Below are positions 43,589 through 54,186 of a stretch of 64,000 nt of DNA, one piece after another (positions within the stretch are counted from its first letter, which is position 1; each line of letters begins with the position of its first letter). The notes below the pieces were generated by a model that was given only the letters and a program-made list of their open reading frames with translations, searched no databases and was not told the origin of the DNA. The position numbers and the translations under genes are program-made. Location of the stretch: contig CACNYJ010000001.1 in the NCBI GenBank assembly GCA_902624655.1, positions 1-64,000 on the forward strand, read 5' to 3'. Source of the stretch: an uncultured Thiothrix sp. Lineage in GTDB: Bacteria > Pseudomonadota > Gammaproteobacteria > Poriferisulfidales > GCA-002705445.

Positions 43589-44632
43589 TTAAGGGGCGGG
43601 ATTTGGGTGACTTAAATTTATCGCATCTATTTCGTTTTTTATTTCTTCATTAAGACTAATATTGATACTTTCAATATTTTCCTTAAGTTGTGAGATATTT
43701 GTTGCTCCTATTATGTTGCTAGCAACAAACGGTTGATTGTTAACAAAAGCTAAAGCTAACTGTGTAGGGGTTAAGTCATATTTCTTTGCAAGATTAACGT
43801 ATTTTACCGTTGCTTCTTTACAATATTTATTACTGTATCTATTAAATCTATTCCAAATGGTTAGTCTTGCATTTTTTGGTGAGTCATTTAAATATTTTCC
43901 AGTGAGTACACCAAACCCAAGAGGCGAATAAGCTAGTAGTTTTACATTTTCAATTTCGGCAATTTCAGCCATATTTATTTCATATAATCTATTGAGCAGA
44001 CTATAAGGATTCTGCACAGATACAATCTTTGAGAAAGATTTTGAATTAGCAATTTCAATGAATTTCATAGCACCCCATGATGTGTCATTTGATAAACCAA
44101 TAGATCTTATTTTTCCTTTTGTAACTAGTAAGTTAAGAGCTTCATAACTTTCATTTATATTATCAATAATAATATTCTTATTTTCTTTCGAGTATTTATA
44201 GTTTAATTCTCCAAAATAATTTGTTTCTCTTTGGGGCCAATGGATTTGATACAAATCAATATAGTCTGTGTTTAAACGTTTTAGATTTTCCTCAATAGCG
44301 ATTTCTATATTTTTTTTATCAATTTTTAGAGGCTTGCGAATATAATCAAAATCTGGGGCCGGACCTGTCACTTTTGAAGCAATAATTACCTTATCCCTTT
44401 TTTTAGTTTTATTAAGCCAAGACCCAATAAACTTTTCAGTTAAGCCTTGTGTTTTTTGTTTGGGTGGGACAGGGTACATTTCAGCTGTATCAATGAAGTT
44501 AACTCCATTGTCCAAAGCGAAATCTAATTGAGCATGCGCTTCTGCTTCAGTATTTTGTTCACCAAAAGTCATTGTTCCCAAACATATTTTGCTAACTTCA
44601 ATATCTGTATGGCCAAGCTTTGAGTAAATCAT
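43589..44632 (-). CDS. tas: Aldo/keto reductase, Tas-like
   Basis: A 347-residue NADP(H)-dependent TIM-barrel oxidoreductase. Catalytic Asp and Tyr lie in FIDTAEMYPVPPK, the Lys in IIASKVTGPAP and the His in YQIHWPQRETNYFG. The PVPP-type insert and WPQR segment are specific for the Tas subgroup. The natural substrate is not known. Confidence 0.9.
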   Translation of the reverse strand: MIYSKLGHTDIEVSKICLGTMTFGEQNTEAEAHAQLDFALDNGVNFIDTAEMYPVPPKQKTQGLTEKFIGSWLNKTKKRDKVIIASKVTGPAPDFDYIRKPLKIDKKNIEIAIEENLKRLNTDYIDLYQIHWPQRETNYFGELNYKYSKENKNIIIDNINESYEALNLLVTKGKIRSIGLSNDTSWGAMKFIEIANSKSFSKIVSVQNPYSLLNRLYEINMAEIAEIENVKLLAYSPLGFGVLTGKYLNDSPKNARLTIWNRFNRYSNKYCKEATVKYVNLAKKYDLTPTQLALAFVNNQPFVASNIIGATNISQLKENIESINISLNEEIKNEIDAINLSHPNPAP

Positions 44633-44641
44633 AATAATTAA

Positions 44642-44866
44642 TTATTTTTTTGTCTTCTTATCCGTTGTCTTTTCTTTTTTTTTATTGTTTTTAAAGTCAG
44701 TTTCATACCAACCGGTTCCCTTTAGTTTAAATCCTGCCGAGGTAACAAGTTTCCTTAGTTTATGTTGATTACATTCTTCACAAAGCGTGAGTTTCTCGTC
44801 CGATATTTTTTGAATGATATCGAATTGATGACCACACCCTTCGCATTGATATTCATATATTGGCAT
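44642..44866 (-). CDS. FmdB-type zinc-ribbon regulatory protein
   Basis: A 74-residue protein starting MPIYEYQCEGCGHQFD, with two Cys pairs (CEGC, CEEC) that bind zinc, and a Lys-rich tail. The family is linked to regulation or assembly in several bacteria, with no proven general role. It is the first gene of the leftward fmdB-tas-rluB run. Confidence 0.88.
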   Translation of the reverse strand: MPIYEYQCEGCGHQFDIIQKISDEKLTLCEECNQHKLRKLVTSAGFKLKGTGWYETDFKNNKKKEKTTDKKTKK

Positions 44867-44898
44867 AATTTCTCGCTTCCAATAAAAAATTAACAGTT

Positions 44899-44904
44899 TA
44901 AAAT
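44899..44904 (+). promoter_or_regulatory. -10 element of a putative leaderless promoter
   Basis: TAAAAT lies 7 nt before the ATG at 44912, with no Shine-Dalgarno in between. This is the weakest of the set because the hexamer is off consensus. Confidence 0.3.
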
Positions 44905-44911
44905 AATTACT

Positions 44912-45328
44912 ATGTTAGCTAAACAAAAATTCTCAAGTAAAACATCCTTAGCTTTAATGCTTTCTGGGCTAGTGCCATTTGTTTTTGCAATTTATTACCT
45001 TGAAAATTATGATTTTGAAGTAGGTCTAGCAATTTTCATTCATTATAGTGCAATTATATTATCTTTTATAGGTGCAATAAATTGGGGAAGAAACATTAAC
45101 GAAAAAGACCCAAATGTATTTATCTTGAGTGTAACGCCTTCAGTGATAGCTTTTGGAGCAATGTTTGCGAACTTTCCATATCAACTTCAGATTCTTACTG
45201 TGGGTTATCTAATCGCATGGATAATAGACATCATATTAATGTATCGAGATAAAGGTTTGTATGTTTACTTAGCCATGAGAACATTAATCACTACAAGCGT
45301 GATGTACATGCATATTTATCTAATGTGA
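44912..45328 (+). CDS. DUF3429 membrane protein
   Basis: A 138-residue protein with four hydrophobic helices (about residues 12-30, 37-52, 67-85, 88-106). FIGAINWGRN in the second helix end and the MYRDKGLYVYLAMRTLITT ending fit the DUF3429 family. Function unknown. It is convergent with rpsI, leaving 3 nt between stops. Confidence 0.75.
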   Translation: MLAKQKFSSKTSLALMLSGLVPFVFAIYYLENYDFEVGLAIFIHYSAIILSFIGAINWGRNINEKDPNVFILSVTPSVIAFGAMFANFPYQLQILTVGYLIAWIIDIILMYRDKGLYVYLAMRTLITTSVMYMHIYLM

Positions 45329-45331
45329 TGA

Positions 45332-45721
45332 TTATCTCTTCGAGTATTGAATATCTTTTCTTGCTTTTCTAAGACCAACTTTTTTTCTTTCGACAACTCT
45401 AGAGTCTCTGGTAAGGAATCCATTTTTTTTAAGAAGAGGTCTTAAAGTGTCATCAAATTTCAAAAGAGCTCGAGCAATTCCAAGTTTTATCGCACCAGCT
45501 TGTCCAGATGAACCGCCACCTTTTACAGTTATTTTGATGTCGGTTTTATCTAATGTATCAGTAAGTTCTAAAGCTTGCTTCACAACCATAATACTGGTTT
45601 TTCTTCCAAAGTACTTTTCTAAAGGATTCGCGTTGACTGTAATTTTCCCAGAACCTTTTGATAGGAAAACTCTTGCAGTTGATTCTTTTCTTCTTCCAGT
45701 CGAGTAAAATACGTTTTCCAC
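45332..45721 (-). CDS. rpsI: 30S ribosomal protein S9
   Basis: A 129-residue basic protein ending [14 protein letters not shown], the tail that reaches the ribosomal P site. The [16 protein letters not shown] and [13 protein letters not shown] motifs are diagnostic. It follows rplM by 1 nt, the standard rplM-rpsI operon. Confidence 0.98.
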   Translation of the reverse strand: MENVFYSTGRRKESTARVFLSKGSGKITVNANPLEKYFGRKTSIMVVKQALELTDTLDKTDIKITVKGGGSSGQAGAIKLGIARALLKFDDTLRPLLKKNGFLTRDSRVVERKKVGLRKARKDIQYSKR

Positions 45722-45722
45722 T

Positions 45723-46160
45723 TTATAATTCCTTTACTATTGGTTTTTGAGCTTGGTGATTGTGTTCTGGGCCTTTATAAACATGAAGTTTCTTTATCAT
45801 GGCACTACCAAGTCTATTTTTTGGCATCATTCCTTTTACTGCTTTTTCAATAATCTGTTCTGGTCTCTTCGCTTGAAGTTTTGAAAAGTTTATAGATTTT
45901 AAGTTTCCTATATATCCAGAATGCTTGTAATACATTTTGTCATTGAATTTATTACCAGTTACTTTCACTTTTTCAGCGTTGATAACTACAACATGGTCAC
46001 CTGTATCAACGTGGGGAGTGTAACATGGCTTTTTTTTGCCCCTTAACATATCTGCGATTTCTGTCGAAAGGCGTCCTAAAACCTTATCGGTTGCGTCGAT
46101 CACGTACCAATCTCTTTCAACGGTTTCTTTTTTCGCACTAATTGTTGATTTTGTCATCAT
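45723..46160 (-). CDS. rplM: 50S ribosomal protein L13
   Basis: About 145 residues, close to the usual 142, when started at the ATG at 46160, which has AAAGGA upstream. The longer frame to 46214 covers the promoter and is unlikely. Typical motifs: [41 protein letters not shown] and AVKGMMPKN. Confidence 0.97.
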   Translation of the reverse strand: MMTKSTISAKKETVERDWYVIDATDKVLGRLSTEIADMLRGKKKPCYTPHVDTGDHVVVINAEKVKVTGNKFNDKMYYKHSGYIGNLKSINFSKLQAKRPEQIIEKAVKGMMPKNRLGSAMIKKLHVYKGPEHNHQAQKPIVKEL

Positions 46161-46185
46161 TTCAATAAATTCCTTTAGGTGGCGT

Positions 46186-46214
46186 ATGATAGCTAAGATA
46201 ACCATCATATACAA
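46186..46214 (-). promoter_or_regulatory. Promoter of rplM-rpsI
   Basis: On the minus strand: TTGTAT (46214-46209), a 17-nt spacer, TATCAT (46191-46186). The rplM ATG is 26 nt beyond the -10 element, leaving room for its Shine-Dalgarno. Confidence 0.6.
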
Positions 46215-46226
46215 GTATTTGTATCT

Positions 46227-46871
46227 TTAAAGGGAGCTTATTATTTGCTCTTGGATACTTAAAATTTCTCCAATACCATTAATTTCAACGTATTTGTTTC
46301 CATTTTCAATTTGGGCAGCTTTTTTATAAAAATCAATCAATGGTGAAGTTTGCTCATGATAAATTTCAAGCCTTTTTTTGACCGTTTCTTCATTATCATC
46401 GGCCCTTTGAATTAATGGTTCCCCAGTTTCATCGTCAGTGTTCTCTTTCTTAGGTGGGTTGTGTTTTATATGGTAGGTCCTACCAGATGCTGAATGAACT
46501 CTTCTTCCGCTCATTCTTTCTATAATTTCTTTATCATCTACCATAATCTCAATTACACAATCAATTTTAACTCCTCTCATTTGCAGCGCTTTAGCCTGTT
46601 CCAAAGTTCGTGGAAAACCGTCAAATAAAAAACCATTGGAACAATCGTCTTCATTTATTCTATCTTTTACTAAATCAAGAATAAGTTCGTCTGGAACTAA
46701 CTCTCCTTTTTCCATAAGAACTTTTGCTTTTAAACCAAGATCTGTTTTTTTGGCCACAGAATTTCTTAGCATATCGCCAGTTGATATTTGTGGAATATTT
46801 AAATGTTCCGAGATAAATTTTGCTTGTGTTCCTTTACCTGCCCCTGGAGCACCTAATAGAATAATTTGCAT
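46227..46871 (-). CDS. adk: Adenylate kinase
   Basis: Balances ATP, ADP and AMP. A 214-residue long-form enzyme: P-loop [16 protein letters not shown]-binding segment QISTGDMLR, and [11 protein letters not shown]. The LID region ([19 protein letters not shown]) has no zinc cysteines. An AAGG site precedes the ATG. Confidence 0.98.
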   Translation of the reverse strand: MQIILLGAPGAGKGTQAKFISEHLNIPQISTGDMLRNSVAKKTDLGLKAKVLMEKGELVPDELILDLVKDRINEDDCSNGFLFDGFPRTLEQAKALQMRGVKIDCVIEIMVDDKEIIERMSGRRVHSASGRTYHIKHNPPKKENTDDETGEPLIQRADDNEETVKKRLEIYHEQTSPLIDFYKKAAQIENGNKYVEINGIGEILSIQEQIISSL

Positions 46872-47038
46872 TTAGTTGCCTTCTGATTTTTTATTATGAT
46901 TTATGAACTTGATATTACCTTAGAAATATTAATTATCAAATAAGTAAAGTATATAAACCTATAAAAAAAGCACTTTTAGATTACTTCCAACACTTCCTGA
47001 CTATGTTAAAATAAATTAATAAATAAAAAAATATTCCA

Positions 47039-48292
47039 ATGAAAAAGAAAAAAAGAAACGCATTTTATGCTCAATCTGGTGGTGTCACAGCTGTAATAAA
47101 TGCGAGTGCATGCGGTGTAATCGAAGCCGTTCGGAAAAATAAAAAATATTTTAATAAGCTATACGCTGGCAAAAATGGAATTTTGGGGGCCCTAAAACAA
47201 GAATTAATAGATACAAGTTATGAGAGTAAGACTGATATAAGTAATCTTAAAAATACGCCAGGGGGAATTTTTGGCTCTTGTAGATATAAGTTAAAAGATT
47301 TTAATGATGATGAAACTGATTATAAAAAACTTCTGGATGTGTTTTCGGCACATGACATTGGCTATTTTTTTTATAATGGAGGTGGGGATTCTCAAGATAC
47401 CTCAAATAAAATTGCAAAATTCTGTCAGATAAATAATTTTGATGTTCAATGTATCGGAATCCCAAAGACTGTGGATAACGATTTACCTTTAATTGATTTT
47501 TGCCCAGGCTTTGGCTCTGTTGCCAAATATACCGCAATATCAACTCTTGAAGCAGGACTAGACGTTGCCTCAATGTGCGCAACCTCAACGAAGGTTTTTA
47601 TTCTGGAAGTTATGGGTCGTCATGCTGGATGGATTGCTGCCTCATCGGCGCTCGCAAATGAATCACGAAAAAAACCTCCGCATATAATTTTGTTTCCCGA
47701 AATCCTTTTTGATGAGAAAAATTTTTTAAATAATGTTCAGTCCACAATCAGTAAACATGGTTTTTGCGTAATCGTTGCATCAGAGGGGGTAAAGAATAAA
47801 AAAGGAAAATTTCTTGCAGAAAGTGGTTTAAAAGACGCATTTGGTCACTCTCAATTAGGCGGAGTTGCACCATTTCTTGCTGAATTGATTAAAACAAAAA
47901 AAGGCTATAAATGTCATTGGGCTGTAGCAGATTATCTTCAAAGATCAGCCCGTCACATAGCGTCTCAAACCGATGTAGAACAAGCATATGCTCTAGGGGC
48001 TTATGCAGTTGACTTAGCAATTAAAGGAGAAAACGCAGTAATGGCATCTATAAAAAGAGTTTCTGAAAATCCTTACAAATGGAAGTTAACAAAAGTACCG
48101 TTATCTAAAGTTGCTAATGTTGAAAAAAAATTACCATCAAAATTTATAAGTTCAGATGGATATCATATTACAAACTCTTGTAGAAAATACTTAACCCCAC
48201 TGATTGACGGGGAAAATTTTCCAAAGTTCAACAAAGGCATACCTGTTTATTCCGAATTTAAAAATAAAATGGTGAAAAAGAAAAAATTATAA
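47039..48292 (+). CDS. pfp: 6-phosphofructokinase, probably PPi-dependent
   Basis: Phosphorylates fructose 6-phosphate; the PPi type is reversible and can replace fructose bisphosphatase. The 417-residue product has GGGDSQDTSNK at the phosphate site in place of the GGDGS of ATP enzymes, and PKTVDNDL and MGRHAGWIAAS for substrate binding. Related sulfur-oxidising symbionts use such an enzyme in a modified Calvin cycle. The PPi preference is inferred from the motif. It heads the rightward series, 11 nt before cmoA. Confidence 0.85.
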   Translation: MKKKKRNAFYAQSGGVTAVINASACGVIEAVRKNKKYFNKLYAGKNGILGALKQELIDTSYESKTDISNLKNTPGGIFGSCRYKLKDFNDDETDYKKLLDVFSAHDIGYFFYNGGGDSQDTSNKIAKFCQINNFDVQCIGIPKTVDNDLPLIDFCPGFGSVAKYTAISTLEAGLDVASMCATSTKVFILEVMGRHAGWIAASSALANESRKKPPHIILFPEILFDEKNFLNNVQSTISKHGFCVIVASEGVKNKKGKFLAESGLKDAFGHSQLGGVAPFLAELIKTKKGYKCHWAVADYLQRSARHIASQTDVEQAYALGAYAVDLAIKGENAVMASIKRVSENPYKWKLTKVPLSKVANVEKKLPSKFISSDGYHITNSCRKYLTPLIDGENFPKFNKGIPVYSEFKNKMVKKKKL

Positions 48293-48303
48293 TTTTAAAA
48301 CCA

Positions 48304-49017
48304 ATGAAAAAAGATAACCTTTACAACAAAGATATTCCTAATAATCACAAGTTCATTTTCGACAATGATGTAACCAACGTTTTTGAAGATATGGTTCATA
48401 GATCTGTGCCCGGATATGAATTTTTAATTGATAACATTGGTTATATAGCAAAGAAATTTTACCAACCAAATTCAAACATTTATGATCTTGGATGTTCTCT
48501 TGGCGCATGCTCAATTTCAGTTTCGGAAAAGATTGAAGATTTAACTGGCACTATTTTTGCTATTGATTCATCAGAGTCAATGATCAAAGCTTGTGGGAAT
48601 AATATTAATAATAAAAATATAGAATTTATAAGATCTGATATTTTAGACACTGATATTATAAATTCATCAGTAATAATCCTTAACCTAACTCTTCAATTTA
48701 TTTCTATCGATAAAAGAACAGAATTACTAAGAGAATTTTTTAGGAAAATTAATAATAAAGGAGTAATAATTCTCACTGAAAAAATTATAAATAATAAAAA
48801 AAACGATGACGATTTTTCAAAAAGTTTTCATGATTTTTATAAACAAAATAAAGGATATTCACAGGAAGAAATTGATAGAAAAAAGATTGCTTTAAAAAAT
48901 ACTATGAAGATAGAGAGTGAAAAACAGCACGAAGAGAGATTTATGGAAATTGGCTGTAATAGTTTTTATAAGTGGTTTCAATGTTATAATTTTGTATCTT
49001 GGGTATTGGTAAAATAA
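48304..49017 (+). CDS. cmoA: Carboxy-S-adenosyl-L-methionine synthase
   Basis: Makes carboxy-SAM from SAM and prephenate for tRNA wobble-uridine modification. The 237-residue methyltransferase-fold protein has IYDLGCSLGACSISV (motif I), AIDSSESMIKAC, and ILNLTLQFI. The cmoB frame overlaps its 3' end by 19 nt. Confidence 0.95.
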   Translation: MKKDNLYNKDIPNNHKFIFDNDVTNVFEDMVHRSVPGYEFLIDNIGYIAKKFYQPNSNIYDLGCSLGACSISVSEKIEDLTGTIFAIDSSESMIKACGNNINNKNIEFIRSDILDTDIINSSVIILNLTLQFISIDKRTELLREFFRKINNKGVIILTEKIINNKKNDDDFSKSFHDFYKQNKGYSQEEIDRKKIALKNTMKIESEKQHEERFMEIGCNSFYKWFQCYNFVSWVLVK

Positions 49018-49985
49018 ATATATTATCATTTTTTAGAAACAAAGAACTTTATTCAAAGAATACTCTGATTGAATATGATTATTTGTTTGACTGTTTTCAA
49101 AAAAATGTAAATTTTAATTCTCATGGAACTTTGGAAAGTTGGATCAATATTTTAAATTCATTACCAAATATTGAGACAAATTTTTTGGATTATTCAAGGC
49201 ATGCAATTCAAATTGGAAGACCAAATGAGATTCTTGAATCTGAAAAAAAAATCCTAGAGGAAAATCTTTTAAAATTATCTCCTTGGCGAAAGGGCCCATT
49301 TTTAATCTTTAAAACCGAAATCGATTCTGAATGGAGATCAGACAAAAAATGGGAGAGAATTAAATCTTTTTTACCACAAAAAGAAGGTATGCGAATCTGC
49401 GATATAGGTTGTAGTAACGGTTATTATTCATATAAGCTGTTGGAGCTTAATCCTGAAATAGTTCTTGGAGTTGAGAAAACACCATTGTATATAATGCAAT
49501 TTTTAGCAACTAAAATTTATGCAAAAAAGATCCAAAATATTTTAGTGATACCTAGTAATGTTGAAAACTTTAATAATAAAATTGATTTTGATTTGGTTTT
49601 ATCAATGGGTATTCTATATCATTCAAAAAATCCCGCTCAACATATTGAAACCATAGGAAGATTATTGAAGAGGAATGGAACCACTATTCTTGAAACTATA
49701 ATTACTAAAGGTGATACCGATATACGAATAGAAAAAGGAAAAACTTTTGCAGGAATGAAAAATATCGGAGTAATTTTTAAGGAAAAAAATGTATTAAATT
49801 TATTAAATGAAAATGGTTTCAAAAATATTGAGTGTGTCGATTACTCCGAAACTGATGTTAATGAGCAGCGTTCAACAAAATGGATGACTGGCAAAAGTTT
49901 AAAGGACTTTATTCTTCCAAATGGAAATACGATAGAGGGTTATAGTTCTTTTTATAGAGCTATATTTATAGCTCAGAAAAAATGA
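48999..49985 (+). CDS. cmoB: tRNA U34 carboxymethyltransferase
   Basis: Transfers carboxymethyl from carboxy-SAM to 5-hydroxyuridine 34 of tRNA. The 328-residue product has LSPWRKGPF, WRSDKKW, the cofactor-binding ICDIGCSNGYYSYKLL and SMGILYHSKNP. The start is taken as TTG at 48999 inside cmoA, which fits the family length and suggests coupling. Confidence 0.94.
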   Translation: MGIGKINILSFFRNKELYSKNTLIEYDYLFDCFQKNVNFNSHGTLESWINILNSLPNIETNFLDYSRHAIQIGRPNEILESEKKILEENLLKLSPWRKGPFLIFKTEIDSEWRSDKKWERIKSFLPQKEGMRICDIGCSNGYYSYKLLELNPEIVLGVEKTPLYIMQFLATKIYAKKIQNILVIPSNVENFNNKIDFDLVLSMGILYHSKNPAQHIETIGRLLKRNGTTILETIITKGDTDIRIEKGKTFAGMKNIGVIFKEKNVLNLLNENGFKNIECVDYSETDVNEQRSTKWMTGKSLKDFILPNGNTIEGYSSFYRAIFIAQKK

Positions 49986-50021
49986 TTATGATATTATTTC
50001 TATAAAACTAGGAAAAATTAC

Positions 50022-51188
50022 ATGACTACAAAAGTTTTCACATCTGAGTCAGTTTCTGAAGGCCATCCAGATAAATTATGTGACCAAGTCTCTGATGCAA
50101 TATTAGATGCTGTCATTTCGCAAGATAAAAAAGCGAGAGTAGCTTGTGAAAGCCTTGTCAAATCAGAAGAAGGTTCAAAAGGAGTTGTAATAATTGGCGG
50201 AGAAATTACCACAGCCGCAAAAATTGATTATGAAGAAGTGGTTAGAGAGACTATTAGAGACATTGGTTATGATTCTGAAGATTTGGGATTCGATGCAGAT
50301 ACAGTAGAATTTGTAAACAAAATCGGACTGCAATCTAAAGATATTGCTCAAGGTGTCGATAGGCAAAATGACGAAGATCAAGGCGCTGGAGATCAAGGAC
50401 TAATGTTTGGTTATGCAAATGATGAAACAGACGTTTTAATGCCTGCGCCAATAACTTATTCTCATAGATTAGTTCATAAATTAGCGGAGCTAAGAAAAGC
50501 CAAAGATGTTGCTTGGTTGAGGCCTGACGCAAAGAGTCAAGTAACATTTAAATACATAGATGATCAAATTGATTCTATTGATACAATTGTTGTTTCAACT
50601 CAACATTCTCCGGATGTTAATCAAAATGAAATAAAAGAATATGTAGTTGAAGAGGTAATTAGTAAAGTCTTACCAAAAAATTACCTTACAAAGGATACTA
50701 TAATCCACGTTAATCCTACTGGGTCTTTTGAAATTGGTGGTCCCGTAGGTGATTGCGGCCTTACTGGCAGAAAAATAATAGTCGATACATACGGTGGTAT
50801 GGCAAGACACGGAGGTGGGGCTTTTTCAGGAAAAGACCCTAGTAAGGTAGACAGATCAGCTGCTTATGCTGCTAGGTATGTTGCAAAGAATATAGTTGCT
50901 GCTGGTCTTGCAAAGAAGTGTGAAATTCAAATATCTTATGCAATTGGTGTAGCAAAACCCACTTCAATCAGTATAGATACATTTGGAACATCTACCAAAG
51001 AGGAAGACAAGATTGTACATATAATAAATGATGTTTTTGACTTGCGTCCTTGGGGTATAATTAATATGCTAGACTTATTAAATCCTATCTATAAACCAAC
51101 CGCTTCATATGGTCACTTTGGTAGGAATGATTTAGATCTTTCCTGGGAACGGACTGATCAAGTTTCAAAAATAAAAGATTTAATATAA
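50022..51188 (+). CDS. metK: S-adenosylmethionine synthetase
   Basis: Makes SAM from ATP and methionine. The 388 residues are typical. Motifs: [19 protein letters not shown], the flexible loop with [16 protein letters not shown], and [23 protein letters not shown] precedes the ATG. No SAM switch was seen in the 36-nt gap before it. ahcY follows after 12 nt, pairing SAM synthesis with recycling. Confidence 0.98.
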   Translation: MTTKVFTSESVSEGHPDKLCDQVSDAILDAVISQDKKARVACESLVKSEEGSKGVVIIGGEITTAAKIDYEEVVRETIRDIGYDSEDLGFDADTVEFVNKIGLQSKDIAQGVDRQNDEDQGAGDQGLMFGYANDETDVLMPAPITYSHRLVHKLAELRKAKDVAWLRPDAKSQVTFKYIDDQIDSIDTIVVSTQHSPDVNQNEIKEYVVEEVISKVLPKNYLTKDTIIHVNPTGSFEIGGPVGDCGLTGRKIIVDTYGGMARHGGGAFSGKDPSKVDRSAAYAARYVAKNIVAAGLAKKCEIQISYAIGVAKPTSISIDTFGTSTKEEDKIVHIINDVFDLRPWGIINMLDLLNPIYKPTASYGHFGRNDLDLSWERTDQVSKIKDLI

Positions 51189-51200
51189 CGGAGTTTTTAA

Positions 51201-52511
51201 ATGAGCAAGGTTGTTAAAAAAATTGGCCCAGATTACAAAATAGCAGATATTTCTCTAGCCGAATGGGGCCACAAAGAAATGAGAATCGCTGAAACCGAAA
51301 TGCCTGGACTAATGGCATTAAGAGAAAAGTACTCTAAGGAGAAGCCTCTCGATGGCGCAAATATAGTTGGCTGTCTGCATATGACAATACAGACCGCAGT
51401 TCTTATTGATACTTTAGTTAGTCTTGGAGCCAGCGTAAGGTGGTCTTCTTGTAATATCTATTCAACGCAAGACCATGCCGCGGCAGCAATAGCAGAAAAA
51501 GGTATTCCCGTTTTTGCATGGAAAGGCGAAACTGAAGAAGAATATTTGTGGTGTATCGATCAAACAATTATCGGTGATCCAACATGGAAACCAAATATGA
51601 TCCTAGATGATGGTGGAGACTTAACCGCAATAATGCATGAGAAGTATCCAGAACTATTAGATAACGTCAAAGGGCTATCTGAGGAAACTACAACAGGGGT
51701 TCTTAGATTGCATGAAATGGTTAAAAACAATGAATTGAAAGTACCTGCTTTTAACGTCAATGACTCTGTAACTAAATCAAAATTTGATAATTTGTACGGT
51801 TGTAGAGAATCACTTGTTGATGGAATAAAAAGAGCCACCGATGTAATGATATCTGGTAAAACAGCTCTCGTATGTGGTTTTGGCGATGTTGGAAAAGGCT
51901 CAGCTCAGTCATTAAGAAATGCAGGAGCAATCGTTTGGGTTACAGAAGTTGATCCTATATGCGCTCTTCAAGCTGCAATGGAAGGCTTTAAGGTTGTAAC
52001 TGTTGAATCTGTAGTATCAGAAGTTGATATTTTTGTAACTGCTACAGGAAACGTTTCGGTAATTACATACGAACATATGGAAAAAATGAAAGATGAAGCA
52101 ATAGTATGTAATATAGGCCACTTTGATAATGAAATAGATGTTGAATCACTTAAAAAATGTAATTGGGACAATATTAAACCACAAGTTGATCATATAGAGT
52201 TTCCTGATGGTAAAAAAATTATTTTATTAGCTGAAGGTAGGTTGATTAACTTAGGTTGCGCCACAGGCCATCCTAGTTATGTAATGTCCGCATCATTTAC
52301 TAATCAAGTGTTAGCTCAAATAGAATTGTGGAAAAATTTTAAAAATTATTCTAAAGAAGTTTATGTGCTTCCAAAATTTTTAGATGAAGAAGTTGCTAGA
52401 CTTCATCTAGAAAAGGTTGGTGCAAAACTTACAGAGCTATCAAGCGAGCAAGCTGACTATATAAGTGTCGAACAGAAAGGACCATATAAAAACGATACTT
52501 ATAGGTACTAA
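51201..52511 (+). CDS. ahcY: Adenosylhomocysteinase
   Basis: Splits S-adenosylhomocysteine to homocysteine and adenosine with bound NAD+. The 436-residue product has the NAD-binding [33 protein letters not shown] and the C-terminal [11 protein letters not shown] lid. Its presence means SAH recycling goes through AhcY rather than the MTAN-LuxS route. A Shine-Dalgarno (CGGAG) lies in the short gap after metK. Confidence 0.98.
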   Translation: MSKVVKKIGPDYKIADISLAEWGHKEMRIAETEMPGLMALREKYSKEKPLDGANIVGCLHMTIQTAVLIDTLVSLGASVRWSSCNIYSTQDHAAAAIAEKGIPVFAWKGETEEEYLWCIDQTIIGDPTWKPNMILDDGGDLTAIMHEKYPELLDNVKGLSEETTTGVLRLHEMVKNNELKVPAFNVNDSVTKSKFDNLYGCRESLVDGIKRATDVMISGKTALVCGFGDVGKGSAQSLRNAGAIVWVTEVDPICALQAAMEGFKVVTVESVVSEVDIFVTATGNVSVITYEHMEKMKDEAIVCNIGHFDNEIDVESLKKCNWDNIKPQVDHIEFPDGKKIILLAEGRLINLGCATGHPSYVMSASFTNQVLAQIELWKNFKNYSKEVYVLPKFLDEEVARLHLEKVGAKLTELSSEQADYISVEQKGPYKNDTYRY

Positions 52512-52520
52512 TCTTTAGTA

Positions 52521-53249
52521 GTGAGAGTTTTTAGATTATATTATGATGAGTCAATTAATGTTGGCTCATCAATTTTGTTAGAAAAATCTTCAAATCACTA
52601 TCTTACAAAAGTACTTAGAGCTAAAGAAAATCAAAAGTTAATTTTATTTAATAATAGTGGTAACGAATATCATGGTTTCGTTAAGAAAATTTCAAACAAG
52701 CATTTTGACATTTTTATTGAAAATAAAAAATTTATTGAAAAACAAAAGCTAGAAATTGAAGTTGCATTTAGCTTATGTAAAAACCCATGTTCGGATCTTA
52801 TTGTACAAAAATTAACAGAGCTTGGAGTGAATTCAATACAGCCTATCATATCCAAAAATTCTATATTTCAGAAAAGAAAGATTGATCCCGATAAAAAAAT
52901 TTTACACTGGAAAAATATTGCAATTAGCTCAAGTGAACAATCTGAAAGAGTGTACTTACCAGATATAAAAGAAATTTTATCTTTTGAAGAATACCTTGAT
53001 ATTTGTACTTTCAAAGAAAAAATTATTCTTAATACAAAAACAAAAAAAATGTTACCAAAAGTTTTTAGCTCAAATCAAGAGTCATGCGCAATACTTGTCG
53101 GGCCTGAGGGTGATTTTACAGATGATGAATATACATTAGCAGAACAATCTAATTTTTCATCTGCAAGCTTAGGTGATAATATTCTAAGAGTAGAAACTGC
53201 TGCAATAACAGCATTTTCATTCATAAGAATGATTTATAATAGCACTTGA
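52521..53249 (+). CDS. rsmE: 16S rRNA m3U1498 methyltransferase
   Basis: SPOUT-class methyltransferase of 242 residues with a GTG start. Family motifs: N-terminal PUA-like RVFRLYYDES and HYLTKVLRAKENQKL, the LTELGVNSIQPIIS segment, and knot motifs LVGPEGDFTDDE and SLGDNILRVETA. It lies between ahcY and gshB, a gene order known in related bacteria. Confidence 0.95.
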   Translation: MRVFRLYYDESINVGSSILLEKSSNHYLTKVLRAKENQKLILFNNSGNEYHGFVKKISNKHFDIFIENKKFIEKQKLEIEVAFSLCKNPCSDLIVQKLTELGVNSIQPIISKNSIFQKRKIDPDKKILHWKNIAISSSEQSERVYLPDIKEILSFEEYLDICTFKEKIILNTKTKKMLPKVFSSNQESCAILVGPEGDFTDDEYTLAEQSNFSSASLGDNILRVETAAITAFSFIRMIYNST

Positions 53250-53250
53250 T

Positions 53251-54186
53251 ATGACTAAAAAAATTCTTGTAATTATGGACCCAATAGAGTCCATAAATAT
53301 TAAAAAAGATACAACATTTCAATTAATGCTTTCTGCTATGAAACTTAATTATAAATTATATTACCTATCTCCAGGTTCTCTTACTATTAACTCTCTTGAG
53401 CCTATAGGTGATATATCTGAGATTGAAGTTTATGAAAATGAAGATAAATTTTATAAACTTTCATCCTTTTCAAACCAAAAAATATCCAACTTTGATCACA
53501 TTTTAATGAGAGAAGATCCTCCGGTTGATATTAATTATTTTTATAAAACATTTATTCTAGACCTTATAAAAAATAATAATATGAGAGTTATTAATTCAGG
53601 AACAGTATTACGAAACTTTAATGAAAAACTTATAACATTGAATTTTCCTAAATTTATACCTGATACAATAGTGACATGCAATAAAAAACATGTAGAAGAT
53701 TTTAAAAATAAACATAAGAAAATAATCTTAAAACCCCTAAATTTGATGGGAGGTAGATCAATTTATTTTCTTGAAAACTTAGATAAAAATTTCAACGTTA
53801 TATTCGAGGATATGACCCAGATGGGAAAAAATTATATTATGGTTCAAGAGTTTCTTGATGAAGTTAATGATGGTGACAAAAGAATAATAATTATAAACGG
53901 TAAAGTAATCGAGCAATCAGTAATTCGTAAGTCCTCAAATAAAGATCATAGATCAAATATTGCCTCAGGTGGGTCAATAGAGAAATATACCTTAACAAAA
54001 GAAGAAAAAGAAATATGTAAAGAAGTTGCATCATATCTAGTCTCTAAAAATATTTTTTTTGCTGGGGTAGATATGATTGGTAATAAAATTACAGAAATTA
54101 ATATTACTTCTCCTACTTGTGTTGCTGAAATAAATTCTTTGCATAACGTGGATATTGGTAAAATTTTTTGGGATCAACTTAAATGA
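53251..54186 (+). CDS. gshB: Glutathione synthetase
   Basis: ATP-grasp ligase joining gamma-glutamylcysteine and glycine. The 311-residue product shows IMDPIESINIKKDTTFQLML at the start, ILMREDPPVD, and the catalytic region ITEINITSPTCVAEI. It overlaps ruvX by 4 nt (ATGA). Confidence 0.96.
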   Translation: MTKKILVIMDPIESINIKKDTTFQLMLSAMKLNYKLYYLSPGSLTINSLEPIGDISEIEVYENEDKFYKLSSFSNQKISNFDHILMREDPPVDINYFYKTFILDLIKNNNMRVINSGTVLRNFNEKLITLNFPKFIPDTIVTCNKKHVEDFKNKHKKIILKPLNLMGGRSIYFLENLDKNFNVIFEDMTQMGKNYIMVQEFLDEVNDGDKRIIIINGKVIEQSVIRKSSNKDHRSNIASGGSIEKYTLTKEEKEICKEVASYLVSKNIFFAGVDMIGNKITEINITSPTCVAEINSLHNVDIGKIFWDQLK